Source of the DNA: Streptomyces sp. NBC_00620
Lineage (GTDB): Bacteria > Actinomycetota > Actinomycetes > Streptomycetales > Streptomycetaceae
DNA: 64,000 nt
Direction: 5' to 3'
Assembly: GCF_026341825.1 (NCBI RefSeq)
Contig: NZ_JAPENY010000001.1
Location: 1,798,001-1,862,000, forward strand
The notes under the pieces were generated by a model. That model saw nothing but the letters and a program-made list of their open reading frames with translations, was not told the origin of the DNA and searched no databases. Within the stretch, counting starts at the first letter, position 1. Every line of letters starts with the position of its first letter. A program made the translations under genes and the position numbers. This document shows, in pieces, positions 26,248 to 34,885 of this stretch.

Positions 26248-27156
26248 TCAGGAGCCGTTCCTGTTCGTCGGAAGTCCGTTCAGGGAACCGATCATGTTCA
26301 GGTCGCCCTTGGACTTGATGATGGCGCGGTTCACGGCCGTCGGTGCATCCACCGGGTCCCAGTCCCCGTCCCAGTCGAAGTTGTCGCCGTTCGTGTCGCC
26401 CAGCGTCTCCCAGATGTCACCCTCTGTGGTCACGACCTTGATCGAAGAGTCGTTGCCCTGGGCCGCGATAGAGATGCCGCAGACGTTTTCGGGGTAGTCC
26501 TCGTTGTCGCTGAGGTCCGTCCACGTGTAGTCGCCCAGCTCCGGCTGGTTGTCCCTGCGCCCGGCGTACGCCACACCGTCGATGAGCAGCGCGCTGAACT
26601 CCTCCGAGTCCGAGGGCTCGTAGGTGTCGATGTCAGTACACGGGCCCGTTGCGCCGGTGGCCCCAGTCGCACCCGTGGCACCTGTGGCACCTGTCGCACC
26701 CGTCGCACCGTCTGCGGGCCCGGTCGGACCGGTGGCACCGGTCGCACCCGTGGCACCTGTCGCACCCGTCGCACCGTCTGCGGGCCCGGTCGGACCCGTG
26801 GCACCGGTCGCGCCCGTGGCACCGGTGGCCCCAGTCGGACCCGTCGGACCCGTAGGCCCGACCTTGCACTTGCCGTGGTCGCCGCCGGCCGCAGGCTCGA
26901 CGGACTTCCCCTCCGGCCTGTGCGGCCTGTGCGGCTTCGGCTTCGGCTTCGGCCGCGGCTTCTTGCACGGGTCCCCCGTGGACGGGCTCGACACGGCGGT
27001 CTCGGTGGCCGGGTCGGTGGTGCGCGCCACGGCGCCCGCGGGGCTCGCGATGCTCGAGAGCACGAGTGCGAGCGAGGCGATGGTGCCCCCGGTCAGCCAG
27101 GCGTTCCGTACAGGCAGCGGACCGAATGGGGATCGGTTCCGGTGTTCAGGACTCAT
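26248..27156 (-). CDS. Exported collagen-like protein (Gly-Xaa-Thr repeats)
   Basis: 302 aa. ATG 27156 has GAGGAG 6 nt upstream. A signal peptide with [22 protein letters not shown] ends near 42. A basic Pro/Lys-rich segment follows ([17 protein letters not shown]). Residues ~100-170 are about 22 collagen triplets, GPT or GAT, with two Gly-Pro-Ala-Asp interruptions, bracketed by Cys at ~64/97 and ~170. The C-terminal ~130 residues form an acidic globular domain with [14 protein letters not shown], a possible Ca2+-binding loop. Every Y position is Thr, as in heavily O-glycosylated bacterial collagens such as BclA. There is no Lys/Hyp. The DNA in this stretch is a degenerate 9/18-bp tandem repeat. 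Confidence 0.88.
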   Translation of the reverse strand: MSPEHRNRSPFGPLPVRNAWLTGGTIASLALVLSSIASPAGAVARTTDPATETAVSSPSTGDPCKKPRPKPKPKPHRPHRPEGKSVEPAAGGDHGKCKVGPTGPTGPTGATGATGATGATGPTGPADGATGATGATGATGATGPTGPADGATGATGATGATGATGATGATGPCTDIDTYEPSDSEEFSALLIDGVAYAGRRDNQPELGDYTWTDLSDNEDYPENVCGISIAAQGNDSSIKVVTTEGDIWETLGDTNGDNFDWDGDWDPVDAPTAVNRAIIKSKGDLNMIGSLNGLPTNRNGS

Positions 27157-27519
27157 GCACTGCTCCTCATGATTTCGGATCGAGTGATGTCCCGGAAGCA
27201 CGTTCGAGATTCCATTCCGGAAGCGCGTTCGAGCCTCCCTGGGCAACATCGGATCGCAGAAGCAACGCCTTGAGTGCTCGGAAGGGTTATCAACATATCG
27301 GCGTACCGGCCACCCCCCGATGGATGCGTGCACGACAGCGCATTCGCAGCCGCCTACCGGCGAGCCGCCGCAAGGCCCGTGACTCCTGTGCCTATGGTCT
27401 CCCGCGCCGAATCGCCGGGAGCGGTGTTGCCGTGCGGCCGTCGATCTGCCTGTGCGTGATCGTCAGGACCGGGTCGAGCGCTTCGAACACTGCCTCGAAC
27501 CCGTACGCGATCGTCAGGG

Positions 27520-28641
27520 TCAGGCGTCCACCAGCTCACTCGAGCCCCGCTTGCTCCGGGCGAATTCGAGGTTGCGGGTGACGCGTTCGCGCTGCGCCTC
27601 AGGGAGCTTGCCGTCGGCGAGAAGCTGCTCGCAGCAGGCCATGGTCTCCTCGTACTCCCCGGTCCAGTACGCCGCCACCGCCAGTTCGTCGAGAGCGCGC
27701 CAGTTGTACCAGTCGAACTCGACGAACAGGATGTCGCTCGGATACGGGATCCGCGCCGCGGCCTTCGCGAAGAGGTGGGCCAGCGGCCAGCGCGGGCCGT
27801 TCTCGCGGCAGTAGCGTGCCAGATCGCCGAGTGCTTCGGCGCGTGAGGGCCGGCTCTCGTGGGCGCGGAGATAGCGGTCCATCACCTCGGCGGCGGGCCT
27901 TTCGAGACGTGCCGCGAGCCGCGCGGCGTAGAGGTGGGCGCAGAAGACCTCCTCGCCCCATCCGCCCATGGCCGCCCGGCGGTCGTAGGCGGCGAGTGCC
28001 TTCTCGGGCTCGCCGGCGTCGCGCCAGCTCTGCGCGAGATAGAAGACGTAGCGGGCGTTGTCGGGCTCCTTGAGCAGGCCTTCCTCAAGGATCTCCGCGT
28101 CGCGCAGGTACTTGTTCCGCTGGCCGTCGCGCAGGCGGGCGCCGCCTCCCACGGAGAGGATGTTGGCGCCCTTGAACGTCCCGCGGCTGTACGGCTCTCC
28201 GCATTCGAGGTACTCGTGCAGGACACCGACATAGCGCCAGGGCAGCCGGGTCGAGACCAGGGCGGGGCGCCAGTGGATGATCGGCCCGTCGTGGAGGGCG
28301 ACCCGGTAGGCGTCGTGGGTCAGCTCCGGCATACGGAACCCCTGCTCCACCTCCATCAGGTCGTCGGCGTCGATGAACAGCAGATAGTCCGCACGGTCGC
28401 GGGCGAGGTCGATCGCTTCGCTGCGGCTCCCGTCGAAGCCCTTCCAGGGGCTCTCGTGCAGAGCACCGGGCAGATCCTTGAAGACCTCACGGATGACGTC
28501 CTGAGTGCCGTCGCTGGAGCCGGTGTCCAGGATGACCCAGGTATCGATCAGGGGACGGACGGATTCAAGACAGCGGCGAATCACCGGCGCTTCGTCTTTG
28601 ACGATCATGTTCAGGCATACCGTTGGATTCACAATCCTCAT
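27520..28641 (-). CDS. GT2-fold glycosyltransferase with C-terminal TPR-like domain
   Basis: 373 aa. ATG 28641 follows GGGAG at ~12 nt; ATG 28662 is an alternative. The N-terminal GT-A domain has CLNMIVKDEAPVIRRCLES, DTGSSDGTQD and LLFIDADDLME (the DxD metal/nucleotide-sugar site). The C-terminal ~190 residues are TPR-like helical repeats (RYVFYLAQSWRDAGEPEKALAAYDRRA). This architecture is that of SunS-like protein glycosyltransferases, in which the TPR part recognises a polypeptide acceptor. Cytoplasmic. It lies 363 nt upstream of, and in the same direction as, the collagen-like gene, making that protein a plausible acceptor. Confidence 0.85.
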   Translation of the reverse strand: MRIVNPTVCLNMIVKDEAPVIRRCLESVRPLIDTWVILDTGSSDGTQDVIREVFKDLPGALHESPWKGFDGSRSEAIDLARDRADYLLFIDADDLMEVEQGFRMPELTHDAYRVALHDGPIIHWRPALVSTRLPWRYVGVLHEYLECGEPYSRGTFKGANILSVGGGARLRDGQRNKYLRDAEILEEGLLKEPDNARYVFYLAQSWRDAGEPEKALAAYDRRAAMGGWGEEVFCAHLYAARLAARLERPAAEVMDRYLRAHESRPSRAEALGDLARYCRENGPRWPLAHLFAKAAARIPYPSDILFVEFDWYNWRALDELAVAAYWTGEYEETMACCEQLLADGKLPEAQRERVTRNLEFARSKRGSSELVDA

Positions 28642-28785
28642 CCAATTCCAGCTCCCCGGCATGAATGGCTGAGGCGCGCCGAGCCGAAACGGGAATGGTG
28701 TGTGTCGCTGGCCCTGATCCAAATACGCCTGGATACGCTCTCGGCGTCGTTTCGGCCGACGCAACCCACCACGATCGGGGAATGA

Positions 28786-29499
28786 ATGCCCATCAGGAAA
28801 TGGTCAGGAAAACTGAGGGCCGGTGCACGGCCCAGGAACCGTGTGGCGGCGGCCGCGACGATGGCTCTCGCCGTCACGGGGGTCGGCTCGGCGCTGACCT
28901 GGATGTCGGTCTCCCTGGCCACACAGGATTCCGACTCCAAGCCGCAGGCATCGTGTTCCTACACGCCCACCGAGCGCGGAACCCGCTCCGACCTCCCCGT
29001 CTTCGACGCCGAGAAGGCCGCCCGTCCGCTCACGGTCACCTTGGTCACCAACCGGGGAGAGGTCACGCTCAAGGCCCTGACCGGCGACGCGCCCTGCACG
29101 ACCAACTCGTTCTCCTTCCTGGCCCGCAAGGGGTACTTCGACGGCAGCGAATGCCACCGCGTCACCACTCAGGGGATCTACGTTCTGGAATGCGGAGACA
29201 CCAAAGGGGACGGCAAAGCCGACCCCGGATACTTCTTGTCCGACGAAAATCTGGACGGAGCGAGCTATCCGGCGGGCACCGTGGCGATGGCCAAGGTGGA
29301 ACCGGGGAAGAATGGAAGCCAGTTCTTCATCAGTTACGCCGATCCGGACGTCGCCATGTCTCCCCAGTGGACTCCGTTCGCGAAAGTCGTCGACGGAATG
29401 GGCGTACTGCGGAAGATCGGCGAGACGGGGACGTCGGACGGATCCACCGATGGCAGGCCCCAGCTGCCCGTCATCATCAAGTCGGTGCTCGTGCGGTAG
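28786..29499 (+). CDS. Exported cyclophilin-type peptidyl-prolyl cis-trans isomerase
   Basis: 237 aa. ATG 28786 follows GGGGAA. A basic head and one hydrophobic segment (VAAAATMALAVTGVGSALTWM, ~20-40) act as an uncleaved anchor or signal peptide, so the enzyme works outside the membrane. The cyclophilin core (from ~80) has PCTTNSFSFLARKGYFDG, CHRV with the catalytic Arg, and NGSQFFISYAD. The usual FxxQ after HRV is changed here (IYVLECGD), so catalysis may be weaker. It diverges from the glycosyltransferase across 144 nt. Proline isomerisation limits collagen folding elsewhere, which makes its place beside a collagen-like gene interesting. Confidence 0.88.
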   Translation: MPIRKWSGKLRAGARPRNRVAAAATMALAVTGVGSALTWMSVSLATQDSDSKPQASCSYTPTERGTRSDLPVFDAEKAARPLTVTLVTNRGEVTLKALTGDAPCTTNSFSFLARKGYFDGSECHRVTTQGIYVLECGDTKGDGKADPGYFLSDENLDGASYPAGTVAMAKVEPGKNGSQFFISYADPDVAMSPQWTPFAKVVDGMGVLRKIGETGTSDGSTDGRPQLPVIIKSVLVR

Positions 29500-29547
29500 G
29501 TCTGGGGCTCGCGTCGGTTCGCGTTGGCTCGCGTCGGCCGGGGGGCG

Positions 29548-31020
29548 TCAGCCCGAGCGGGTGAGCAGTACGAAGCCGTCCTGTTCCGCCGCGGTGCGGT
29601 ACCCCTGCGTGAGGGCACGGTCCAGGGAGATCCTCTCCTCCCCGGGACTCAGCGGCCATCGCCGCTGCTGCGGCACCTCGGTGTCCACCATGATCCACTC
29701 CGGGTCGGGGCGGCTGTCGGCCCAGCCGTAGAGGCTGGCGCTCGTGCGGTCGGTGAGCTGGGGCACGAGTTGGTTGGACGCCTGGACCGTCGCGCCGTCG
29801 GGGATGCGGTCCATGAGCTTGTGGGCGATGGCGATGCGCGGATCGGTCCGCCAGGTCTCCGGCTTCGCCAGCTGCCACAGCGGGAACTGCGGAAGGAGCA
29901 GGGCCGTGATCGCGGCCGAGCCCACGAGGTAGCGCCGCAGGCTCACTGTGCTCGACTGCCTCCGGATCAGGGCATCGATGAAGGCGGCGAAGACGATCGG
30001 CATCAGCACGACCGAGTAGTGGTAGCTGGTGCCCCAGTGGGTCCAGAGCCCGGAGGCGAAGCGCCAGGCCAGGGTAGGCAGCGCGACCCACAACAGCGGG
30101 GACCGCAGGGCCAGGAACAGTGTGGGGGCCAACAGGAACAGCAGAGTCGTGACCTTGGCCTCGGGGGTGATGAGACCGATCGTGGCCTTGTACAGCAGGT
30201 CCATCGGCCCGCTTTCGGCGCCGCCTTCTGGACCTGTCAGCCAGTGCGTGTACGCGTAGGACCCCTGCGGGTTGAAGGCCGGCAGGATCACCAGCATCGC
30301 CAGGGCCGTCCCGACCAGACCGGCCGCGGCGGTGGCGATCCCCAGCTTGCGGTCCCCCCGCAGGGCGATGAGGAAGCCGATCACGGCCACGGTGAGGCCG
30401 AGGTCCTCCTTGACCAGCAGCAAGGGCAGGGCCCAGAACGCCGCGGCACGCAGCCGGTCGCTCCCCAGAGCGGCCAGTGAGCACGCGAGCAGCGGAACGG
30501 CGAAGGCCACTTCATGGAAGTCGAAGCCGGCGGCGTTCGCGAGGCCCCAGGACAGGCCGTAGCAAGTGCCGATGACCGCCGCCGCGCCGGAGCCCAGTGC
30601 ACGACGGGCCCAGAGGGCCAGCGGCAGAACGCTCGCGGCGATCAGCGCCGCCTGCACCACGAGCAGGACCTGCGGCGAGGGCCAGAGCCGGTAGAAGGGG
30701 GCGACAAGGGCCAGAACAGGGTGGAAATGGTCCCCCAGAACGGGGTAGTCCGGCCCCTTCACCTCGGACACGGGAAGGTGCCCGTCCGCGTAGGACCGGA
30801 TGACCTGTTCGAAGATTCCCAGGTCGAAGGCGTTGGACAGCAGCCGTTGATGGATGCGGAGGGACAGCGTCATGTACGTGAAGAACAGCGCCCCCACGAG
30901 AACCCAGAGCCACCACGGAATCCCGTCGCGACCCCTGGGGGAATCCCCTGCTCGCGCCTGTTTGTCGGACTGTGACTGCTGAGGTGGGAGCGTGGCGCTG
31001 TCGGCGGGGGATGCCTGCAT
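29548..31020 (-). CDS. DUF2079 polytopic membrane protein (GT-C-like)
   Basis: 490 aa. ATG 31020 is preceded by AAAGG. About ten membrane spans follow a 30-residue polar head. SNAFDLGIFEQVIRSYADG in the first external loop is the mark of DUF2079, a family I recall being placed in the GT-C glycosyltransferase clan; GT-C enzymes use lipid-linked sugars outside the membrane. HFHPVLALVAPFYRLWP and the C-terminal extracytoplasmic domain (~400-490) agree. It is convergent with the cyclophilin. It could be an extracytoplasmic glycosyltransferase, but catalytic residues cannot be assigned. Confidence 0.78.
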   Translation of the reverse strand: MQASPADSATLPPQQSQSDKQARAGDSPRGRDGIPWWLWVLVGALFFTYMTLSLRIHQRLLSNAFDLGIFEQVIRSYADGHLPVSEVKGPDYPVLGDHFHPVLALVAPFYRLWPSPQVLLVVQAALIAASVLPLALWARRALGSGAAAVIGTCYGLSWGLANAAGFDFHEVAFAVPLLACSLAALGSDRLRAAAFWALPLLLVKEDLGLTVAVIGFLIALRGDRKLGIATAAAGLVGTALAMLVILPAFNPQGSYAYTHWLTGPEGGAESGPMDLLYKATIGLITPEAKVTTLLFLLAPTLFLALRSPLLWVALPTLAWRFASGLWTHWGTSYHYSVVLMPIVFAAFIDALIRRQSSTVSLRRYLVGSAAITALLLPQFPLWQLAKPETWRTDPRIAIAHKLMDRIPDGATVQASNQLVPQLTDRTSASLYGWADSRPDPEWIMVDTEVPQQRRWPLSPGEERISLDRALTQGYRTAAEQDGFVLLTRSG

Positions 31021-31292
31021 GACCGGGCCTTTCCAGAAGCGGCTACAGCGTCCGAAGGCCCCTCAAGATGCCAGCATTTTCCTGCACCCGACTCCGAATC
31101 ATCTCCCGTGTGGGCAGAATCCCTCCGAATAGCCGAACATCTGACCGCGCGAGCATCGATCAGCGCGGGTGACGAATTCGGCTTTCGGTCCGGTGATTGC
31201 GAGCCGGGCGAACTCGACGATGAAGCGGGTACGAAGCGGGCGCGATTACGCCCGTTTATGAGGGTCCGCCGCGCAGCCCCTCGCCGCCGGAG

Positions 31293-31658
31293 TCACCCCA
31301 ACTGCGCCTTGACGTGGTCGATGACCTCGTTGAACTCCTTCGTCGGCGAGAAGTCCACGTACTCGCAGTCCTCGAGCGCTACCGGGACGTGCCCCGGCGC
31401 CCAGTAGAAGGCCTGCCCCGCCTCGTAGATCTCGTCCCCCTGCTCGGTCCGCATCTGCAGCCGCCCCTTGAGCAGGTAGCCCCAGTGCGGGCACTGGCAA
31501 GCGTCACCGGGCAGCCCCTTGACCGCCGGCGTCATGTCCGTACCCCCGGGAAGCCGCGCGAAGGCGACACTCATGTCTCCCCCGATCTCCTGCGCGCGCA
31601 GTTCCACGCCGCCACCTTCGATCGCGACGGGAGTCTCATTCCGCGTGGTCGCCGTCAT
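31293..31658 (-). CDS. Cupin-domain protein
   Basis: 121 aa. ATG 31658 has a strong GGAGGAG ribosome-binding site, and upstream in-frame sequence is non-coding. One conserved beta-barrel: CPHWGYLLKGRLQMRTEQGDE and AFYWAPGHVPVALEDCEYVDFSP. The metal-ligand pattern is only partly kept (His in CPHW and GHVP), so it may be a binding protein more than an enzyme. Transcribed away from the persulfide operon across 217 nt that holds its operators. The 272 nt downstream, up to 31020, shows no recognisable feature. Confidence 0.78.
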   Translation of the reverse strand: MTATTRNETPVAIEGGGVELRAQEIGGDMSVAFARLPGGTDMTPAVKGLPGDACQCPHWGYLLKGRLQMRTEQGDEIYEAGQAFYWAPGHVPVALEDCEYVDFSPTKEFNEVIDHVKAQLG

Positions 31659-31797
31659 GACTCCTCCAGGCCGGTTCACGGCGGGGTCCCGACGATCTCC
31701 GCCTCTCTCCAGTCTGACCCCCGCCTCTGCGGCGTGCGAGGGGTGGCGGTGAAGGCGTACGGGCGATGCGCCTGCGGAGAGACCTACAGCCTCAAAA

Positions 31798-31813
31798 ATA
31801 CCCCCTGGGGTAT
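31798..31813. promoter_or_regulatory. CstR/CsoR-type operator 1
   Basis: ATACCCC-CT-GGGGTAT, perfect 7-bp arms. It lies 63 nt before the cstB start codon, upstream of the possible -10 TACAGT (31820-31825). The same motif is found at 31835 and at 34820 beside the CstR-like gene. Confidence 0.85.
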
Positions 31814-31834
31814 CGGTGCTACAGTGAAAACAAG

Positions 31835-31850
31835 ATACCCCCCGGGGTAC
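31835..31850. promoter_or_regulatory. CstR/CsoR-type operator 2
   Basis: ATACCCC-CC-GGGGTAC, with one mismatch at the arm end. Centre-to-centre distance to operator 1 is 37 bp, so the two flank the putative -10 region of cstB. Confidence 0.85.
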
Positions 31851-31875
31851 ACCCATCCGAGAAAGGGGCCCATCC

Positions 31876-33243
31876 GTGTTCTTCGTGGACATCCTGGAGA
31901 CCGAGGGTCTGGGCAACCGCAGCTACCTGGCCGGCGGCCGCGAGACAGCCGTCGTCGTCGATCCGCCGCGCGATGCGGAGCGGGTGGTGGCGGCCGCGGC
32001 CGCGCGGGGGGTGCGGATCGCCTACGTGGCGGAGACCCACATACACAACGACTACGTCTCCGGCGGCCTGGAGCTCGCCCGGCTGACCGGCGCCACCTAC
32101 CTGGTGCCCGCCGCCGCCCGCGTTTCCTTCGCCCGCACGCCCATCGCCGACGGCGAGACCGTCACCGTCGATGCCGGACTGACCCTGCGAGCGCTGGCCA
32201 CCCCGGGGCACACCCCGCACCACACCTCCTACGTGCTCGTCGAGGACGGGCAGGAGGTCGCGGCGTTCACCGGCGGGTCCCTGCTGATCGGCAGCGTGGG
32301 CCGTCCCGACCTGGTCGAGCCGCGACTGACCGAACAGCTGGCCCGCGCCCAGCACGCCTCCGCACACCGGCTGGCCGCGGAGCTCGACGACGCCGTACGG
32401 GTGCTGCCCACACACGGGTTCGGCAGCTTCTGCTCCTCCTCGCAGGCCGAGGGCGAGGCCGGCACCATCGGCCAGGAGCGCAGGACCAATGACGCGCTGA
32501 CCAGGGACGTGGACACGTTCGTGGCACAGCTGCTGGCCGGTCTCGACGACGTACCGGCCTACTACGCCCACATGGGCCCGGTCAACGCCGCCGGGCCCGC
32601 GCCGGTGGACCTGACGCCGCCGGAGGCCGCCGACGGCCGGGAGATCGCCGAGCGCCTCGCCGCCGGGGAATGGGTCGTCGACCTGCGCGCCCGCACCGCC
32701 TTCTCCGAAGGGCACGTGTCGGGCACCTTCAACTTCGAGGCCGAGGGCAAGCTCGCCACCTACCTGGCCTGGCTCATCCCGTGGGGCAAACCCGTCACCC
32801 TCCTCGCCGAAGACGCCGCCCAACTCGCCTACGCACAGCGGGAGCTGGCCCGGATCGGCATCGACCGGCCCGCGGCCGCCGCGACCGGCGACCCCAGCGC
32901 CTGGCTGCGCGCGGGCGACACCTTGCGGTCCTTCCCGCGCGCCGACTTCGCCGCTCTCGAGAAGGCCCGGGAGCGCGGCGAGAAGGTGGTCGTGCTGGAC
33001 GTGCGCCGCAACTCCGAACGCGCCGGCGGCCATGTGAAGGGGTCGGTGCACATCCCCGTCCACGAGCTGCACGACCGCGCCGGGGAGGTCCCGGCGGGGA
33101 CGGTGTGGGTGCACTGCGCCGGCGGGATGCGCGCGGCGATCGCCGCGTCGCTGCTCGACGCGGCGGGGCGGGAAGTAGTCGCCGTCGACGACGGATTCGC
33201 CGCGGCCGAACAGGCCGGACTGACCGTCACCGGCGGCGGCTGA
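31876..33243 (+). CDS. cstB: CstB-like persulfide dioxygenase-rhodanese fusion
   Basis: 455 aa. GTG 31876 is preceded by GAGAAAGGGG. Domains: metallo-beta-lactamase-fold persulfide dioxygenase (1-~235) with metal residues H55, H57, D59 (THIHNDYVSG), H112 (PGHTPHH), D145 and H180; an inactive rhodanese-like domain (~245-340, no Cys); and a C-terminal rhodanese (~360-455) with catalytic C414 (HCAGGMRA). Order and length match Staphylococcus aureus CstB, which oxidises low-molecular-weight persulfides to thiosulfate in the cytosol. Two CstR-type operators sit in its promoter. It is first in a set with a rhodanese and a TauE exporter, a sulfide-detoxification module. Confidence 0.9.
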   Translation: MFFVDILETEGLGNRSYLAGGRETAVVVDPPRDAERVVAAAAARGVRIAYVAETHIHNDYVSGGLELARLTGATYLVPAAARVSFARTPIADGETVTVDAGLTLRALATPGHTPHHTSYVLVEDGQEVAAFTGGSLLIGSVGRPDLVEPRLTEQLARAQHASAHRLAAELDDAVRVLPTHGFGSFCSSSQAEGEAGTIGQERRTNDALTRDVDTFVAQLLAGLDDVPAYYAHMGPVNAAGPAPVDLTPPEAADGREIAERLAAGEWVVDLRARTAFSEGHVSGTFNFEAEGKLATYLAWLIPWGKPVTLLAEDAAQLAYAQRELARIGIDRPAAAATGDPSAWLRAGDTLRSFPRADFAALEKARERGEKVVVLDVRRNSERAGGHVKGSVHIPVHELHDRAGEVPAGTVWVHCAGGMRAAIAASLLDAAGREVVAVDDGFAAAEQAGLTVTGGG

Positions 33244-33250
33244 GCCCGCC

Positions 33251-33326
33251 GTACGGCCGTGCCGTGCAGCCGCCCCGTACAGCCAGTCCTACGGCCGCGC
33301 CGTGCAGCCAGCCCTACAGCCCGTCG
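33251..33326 (+). repeat. Imperfect 38-bp tandem repeat
   Basis: Two ~38-bp units, from 33251 and 33289, share TACGGCCGNGCCGTGCAGCC and a CCNTACAGCC block. They fill the gap between cstB and the rhodanese gene. Confidence 0.75.
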
Positions 33327-33346
33327 TACACAAGGAGATCCCGACG

Positions 33347-33706
33347 ATGTTCCTCTTCCGCCGCGGCCTGAGCCGCCTCACCCCCGGCCAGGCTCACGAG
33401 CGCACCAGCAACGGAGATGCGGTGCTGCTGGACGTCCGCGAGATACCGGAGTGGAAGGCCGGGCACGCGCCCGGCGCCTGCCACCTGCCGCTGTCTCTCC
33501 TGCTCACCGGCACCGCGCTGCCGCCCGAGGCGGTCGGCAGACCCGTGGTGGCGATCTGCCGCTCCGGTCAGCGCTCGCAGCGGGCGGCGAAACATCTCGC
33601 CGCACAGGGCATCGACGCAAGTGACGTCAGGGGCGGCATGACCGCTTGGGCGAAGGCGGGCCTGCCGGTCGTCGACGAACGCGGCAAGGGCGGCTCGACA
33701 GCGTGA
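33347..33706 (+). CDS. Single-domain rhodanese
   Basis: 119 aa. ATG 33347 has AAGGAG at 9 nt. Active-site loop CRSGQRS with catalytic C71, and DVREIPEW as the family's first block. Cytosolic sulfurtransferase expected to pass sulfane sulfur between thiols and the products of the CstB-like enzyme. Its TGA overlaps the GTG of the TauE gene (GTGA), so the two are translationally coupled. Confidence 0.9.
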   Translation: MFLFRRGLSRLTPGQAHERTSNGDAVLLDVREIPEWKAGHAPGACHLPLSLLLTGTALPPEAVGRPVVAICRSGQRSQRAAKHLAAQGIDASDVRGGMTAWAKAGLPVVDERGKGGSTA

Positions 33707-34452
33707 GCGTACTGATCCTGGCCCTCGTGGCGGGGGCCGTGGTCGGTCTGGCACTCGGCGCGCTGGGCGGCGGCGGCAGCGTCCTCGCGGTGCCCGCCCT
33801 GATCTACCTGCTCGGCTTCTCGCCGACCGCGGCCACCACCGCGAGCCTCATCATCGTCACCGCCACCTCCGCCACCGCCCTCTATGCCCACGCCGTCGCC
33901 GGGCACGTCCGATGGAAGGCCGGGGCCGCGTTCGCCGCCGCCGGGATCGTCCCCGCGGCGATGGCCGGGGCCGCCGCCGCCCGGCTGCCGCAGTCCGTCC
34001 TGACCGCCGCGTTCGCCGGTATCGCGGCCCTCGCCGCGATCAGGATGCTGGGCCCCGCGCCATCGGCCGCCGCCACGGGGCAGGTACGGCCGGTGAAGGC
34101 CGCGGGCACGAGGGCGGGGCTGGGTGCGCTGACCGGTCTGCTGGGCGTCGGCGGAGGGTTCCTCGCCGTGCCCGCCCTGGTCACTGTCCTGGCCTTCGAG
34201 ATGCAGGCCGCGATCGGCACCAGCCTGCTGGTCATCACCACCAACTCGCTGGCTTCCTTGATGACCCGTTCCGGCGGCGCGGCCGGCATCGACTGGGCGG
34301 TCATGGCGCCGTTCACCGGCGCGGCGATCCTGGGCGCCTGGGACGGCAAACGCCTCGCGGCCAAGGTCTCCGGACCGCTGCTGCAACGCCTGTTCGCGGC
34401 CGTGTTGCTGGCGGTGGCCGCGTTCATGCTCTTCGACGTCTTCTTCGTATGA
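33703..34452 (+). CDS. TauE/SafE-family sulfite/organosulfur exporter
   Basis: 249 aa. GTG 33703 overlaps the rhodanese stop by 4 nt. Seven to eight membrane spans, with the repeated half-signature LGALGGGGSVLAVPAL (first half) and TGLLGVGGGFLAVPAL (second half) of this family. In this setting it would export sulfite or thiosulfate made by the persulfide dioxygenase. It ends convergently with the CstR-like gene. A 16-bp direct repeat (CGGCGTCGTTCAGGCC, 34460-34475 and 34516-34531) lies just after it. Confidence 0.88.
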   Translation: MSVLILALVAGAVVGLALGALGGGGSVLAVPALIYLLGFSPTAATTASLIIVTATSATALYAHAVAGHVRWKAGAAFAAAGIVPAAMAGAAAARLPQSVLTAAFAGIAALAAIRMLGPAPSAAATGQVRPVKAAGTRAGLGALTGLLGVGGGFLAVPALVTVLAFEMQAAIGTSLLVITTNSLASLMTRSGGAAGIDWAVMAPFTGAAILGAWDGKRLAAKVSGPLLQRLFAAVLLAVAAFMLFDVFFV

Positions 34453-34524
34453 CCGGTATCGGCGTCGTTCAGGCCGGTTCGCAGGGAAGGCGCCGTACGC
34501 CGGTCTCCGTACGACCGGCGTCGT

Positions 34525-34836
<312 letters not shown>

Positions 34837-34885
34837 CTACCGGGTTCGGGCATCCGTCCCCGGAAGCCTGAAAGGACAACCCGGC

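Noticed and set aside
26640..26860. Regular short repeats that could be taken for a CRISPR-like array
   Set aside because: Period is 9/18 bp, in frame with Gly-Xaa-Thr codons, with no unique spacers and no cas genes.
26624..27172. Plus-strand Pro/Val/Ala-repeat open frame opposite the collagen-like gene
   Set aside because: It is the antisense image of the Gly-Xaa-Thr triplets; the minus-strand gene has a signal peptide and a good ribosome-binding site and this frame does not.
31021..31292. Possible small gene in the 272-nt gap before the DUF2079 gene
   Set aside because: The only frames are short, lack ribosome-binding sites and overlap the cupin gene antisense.
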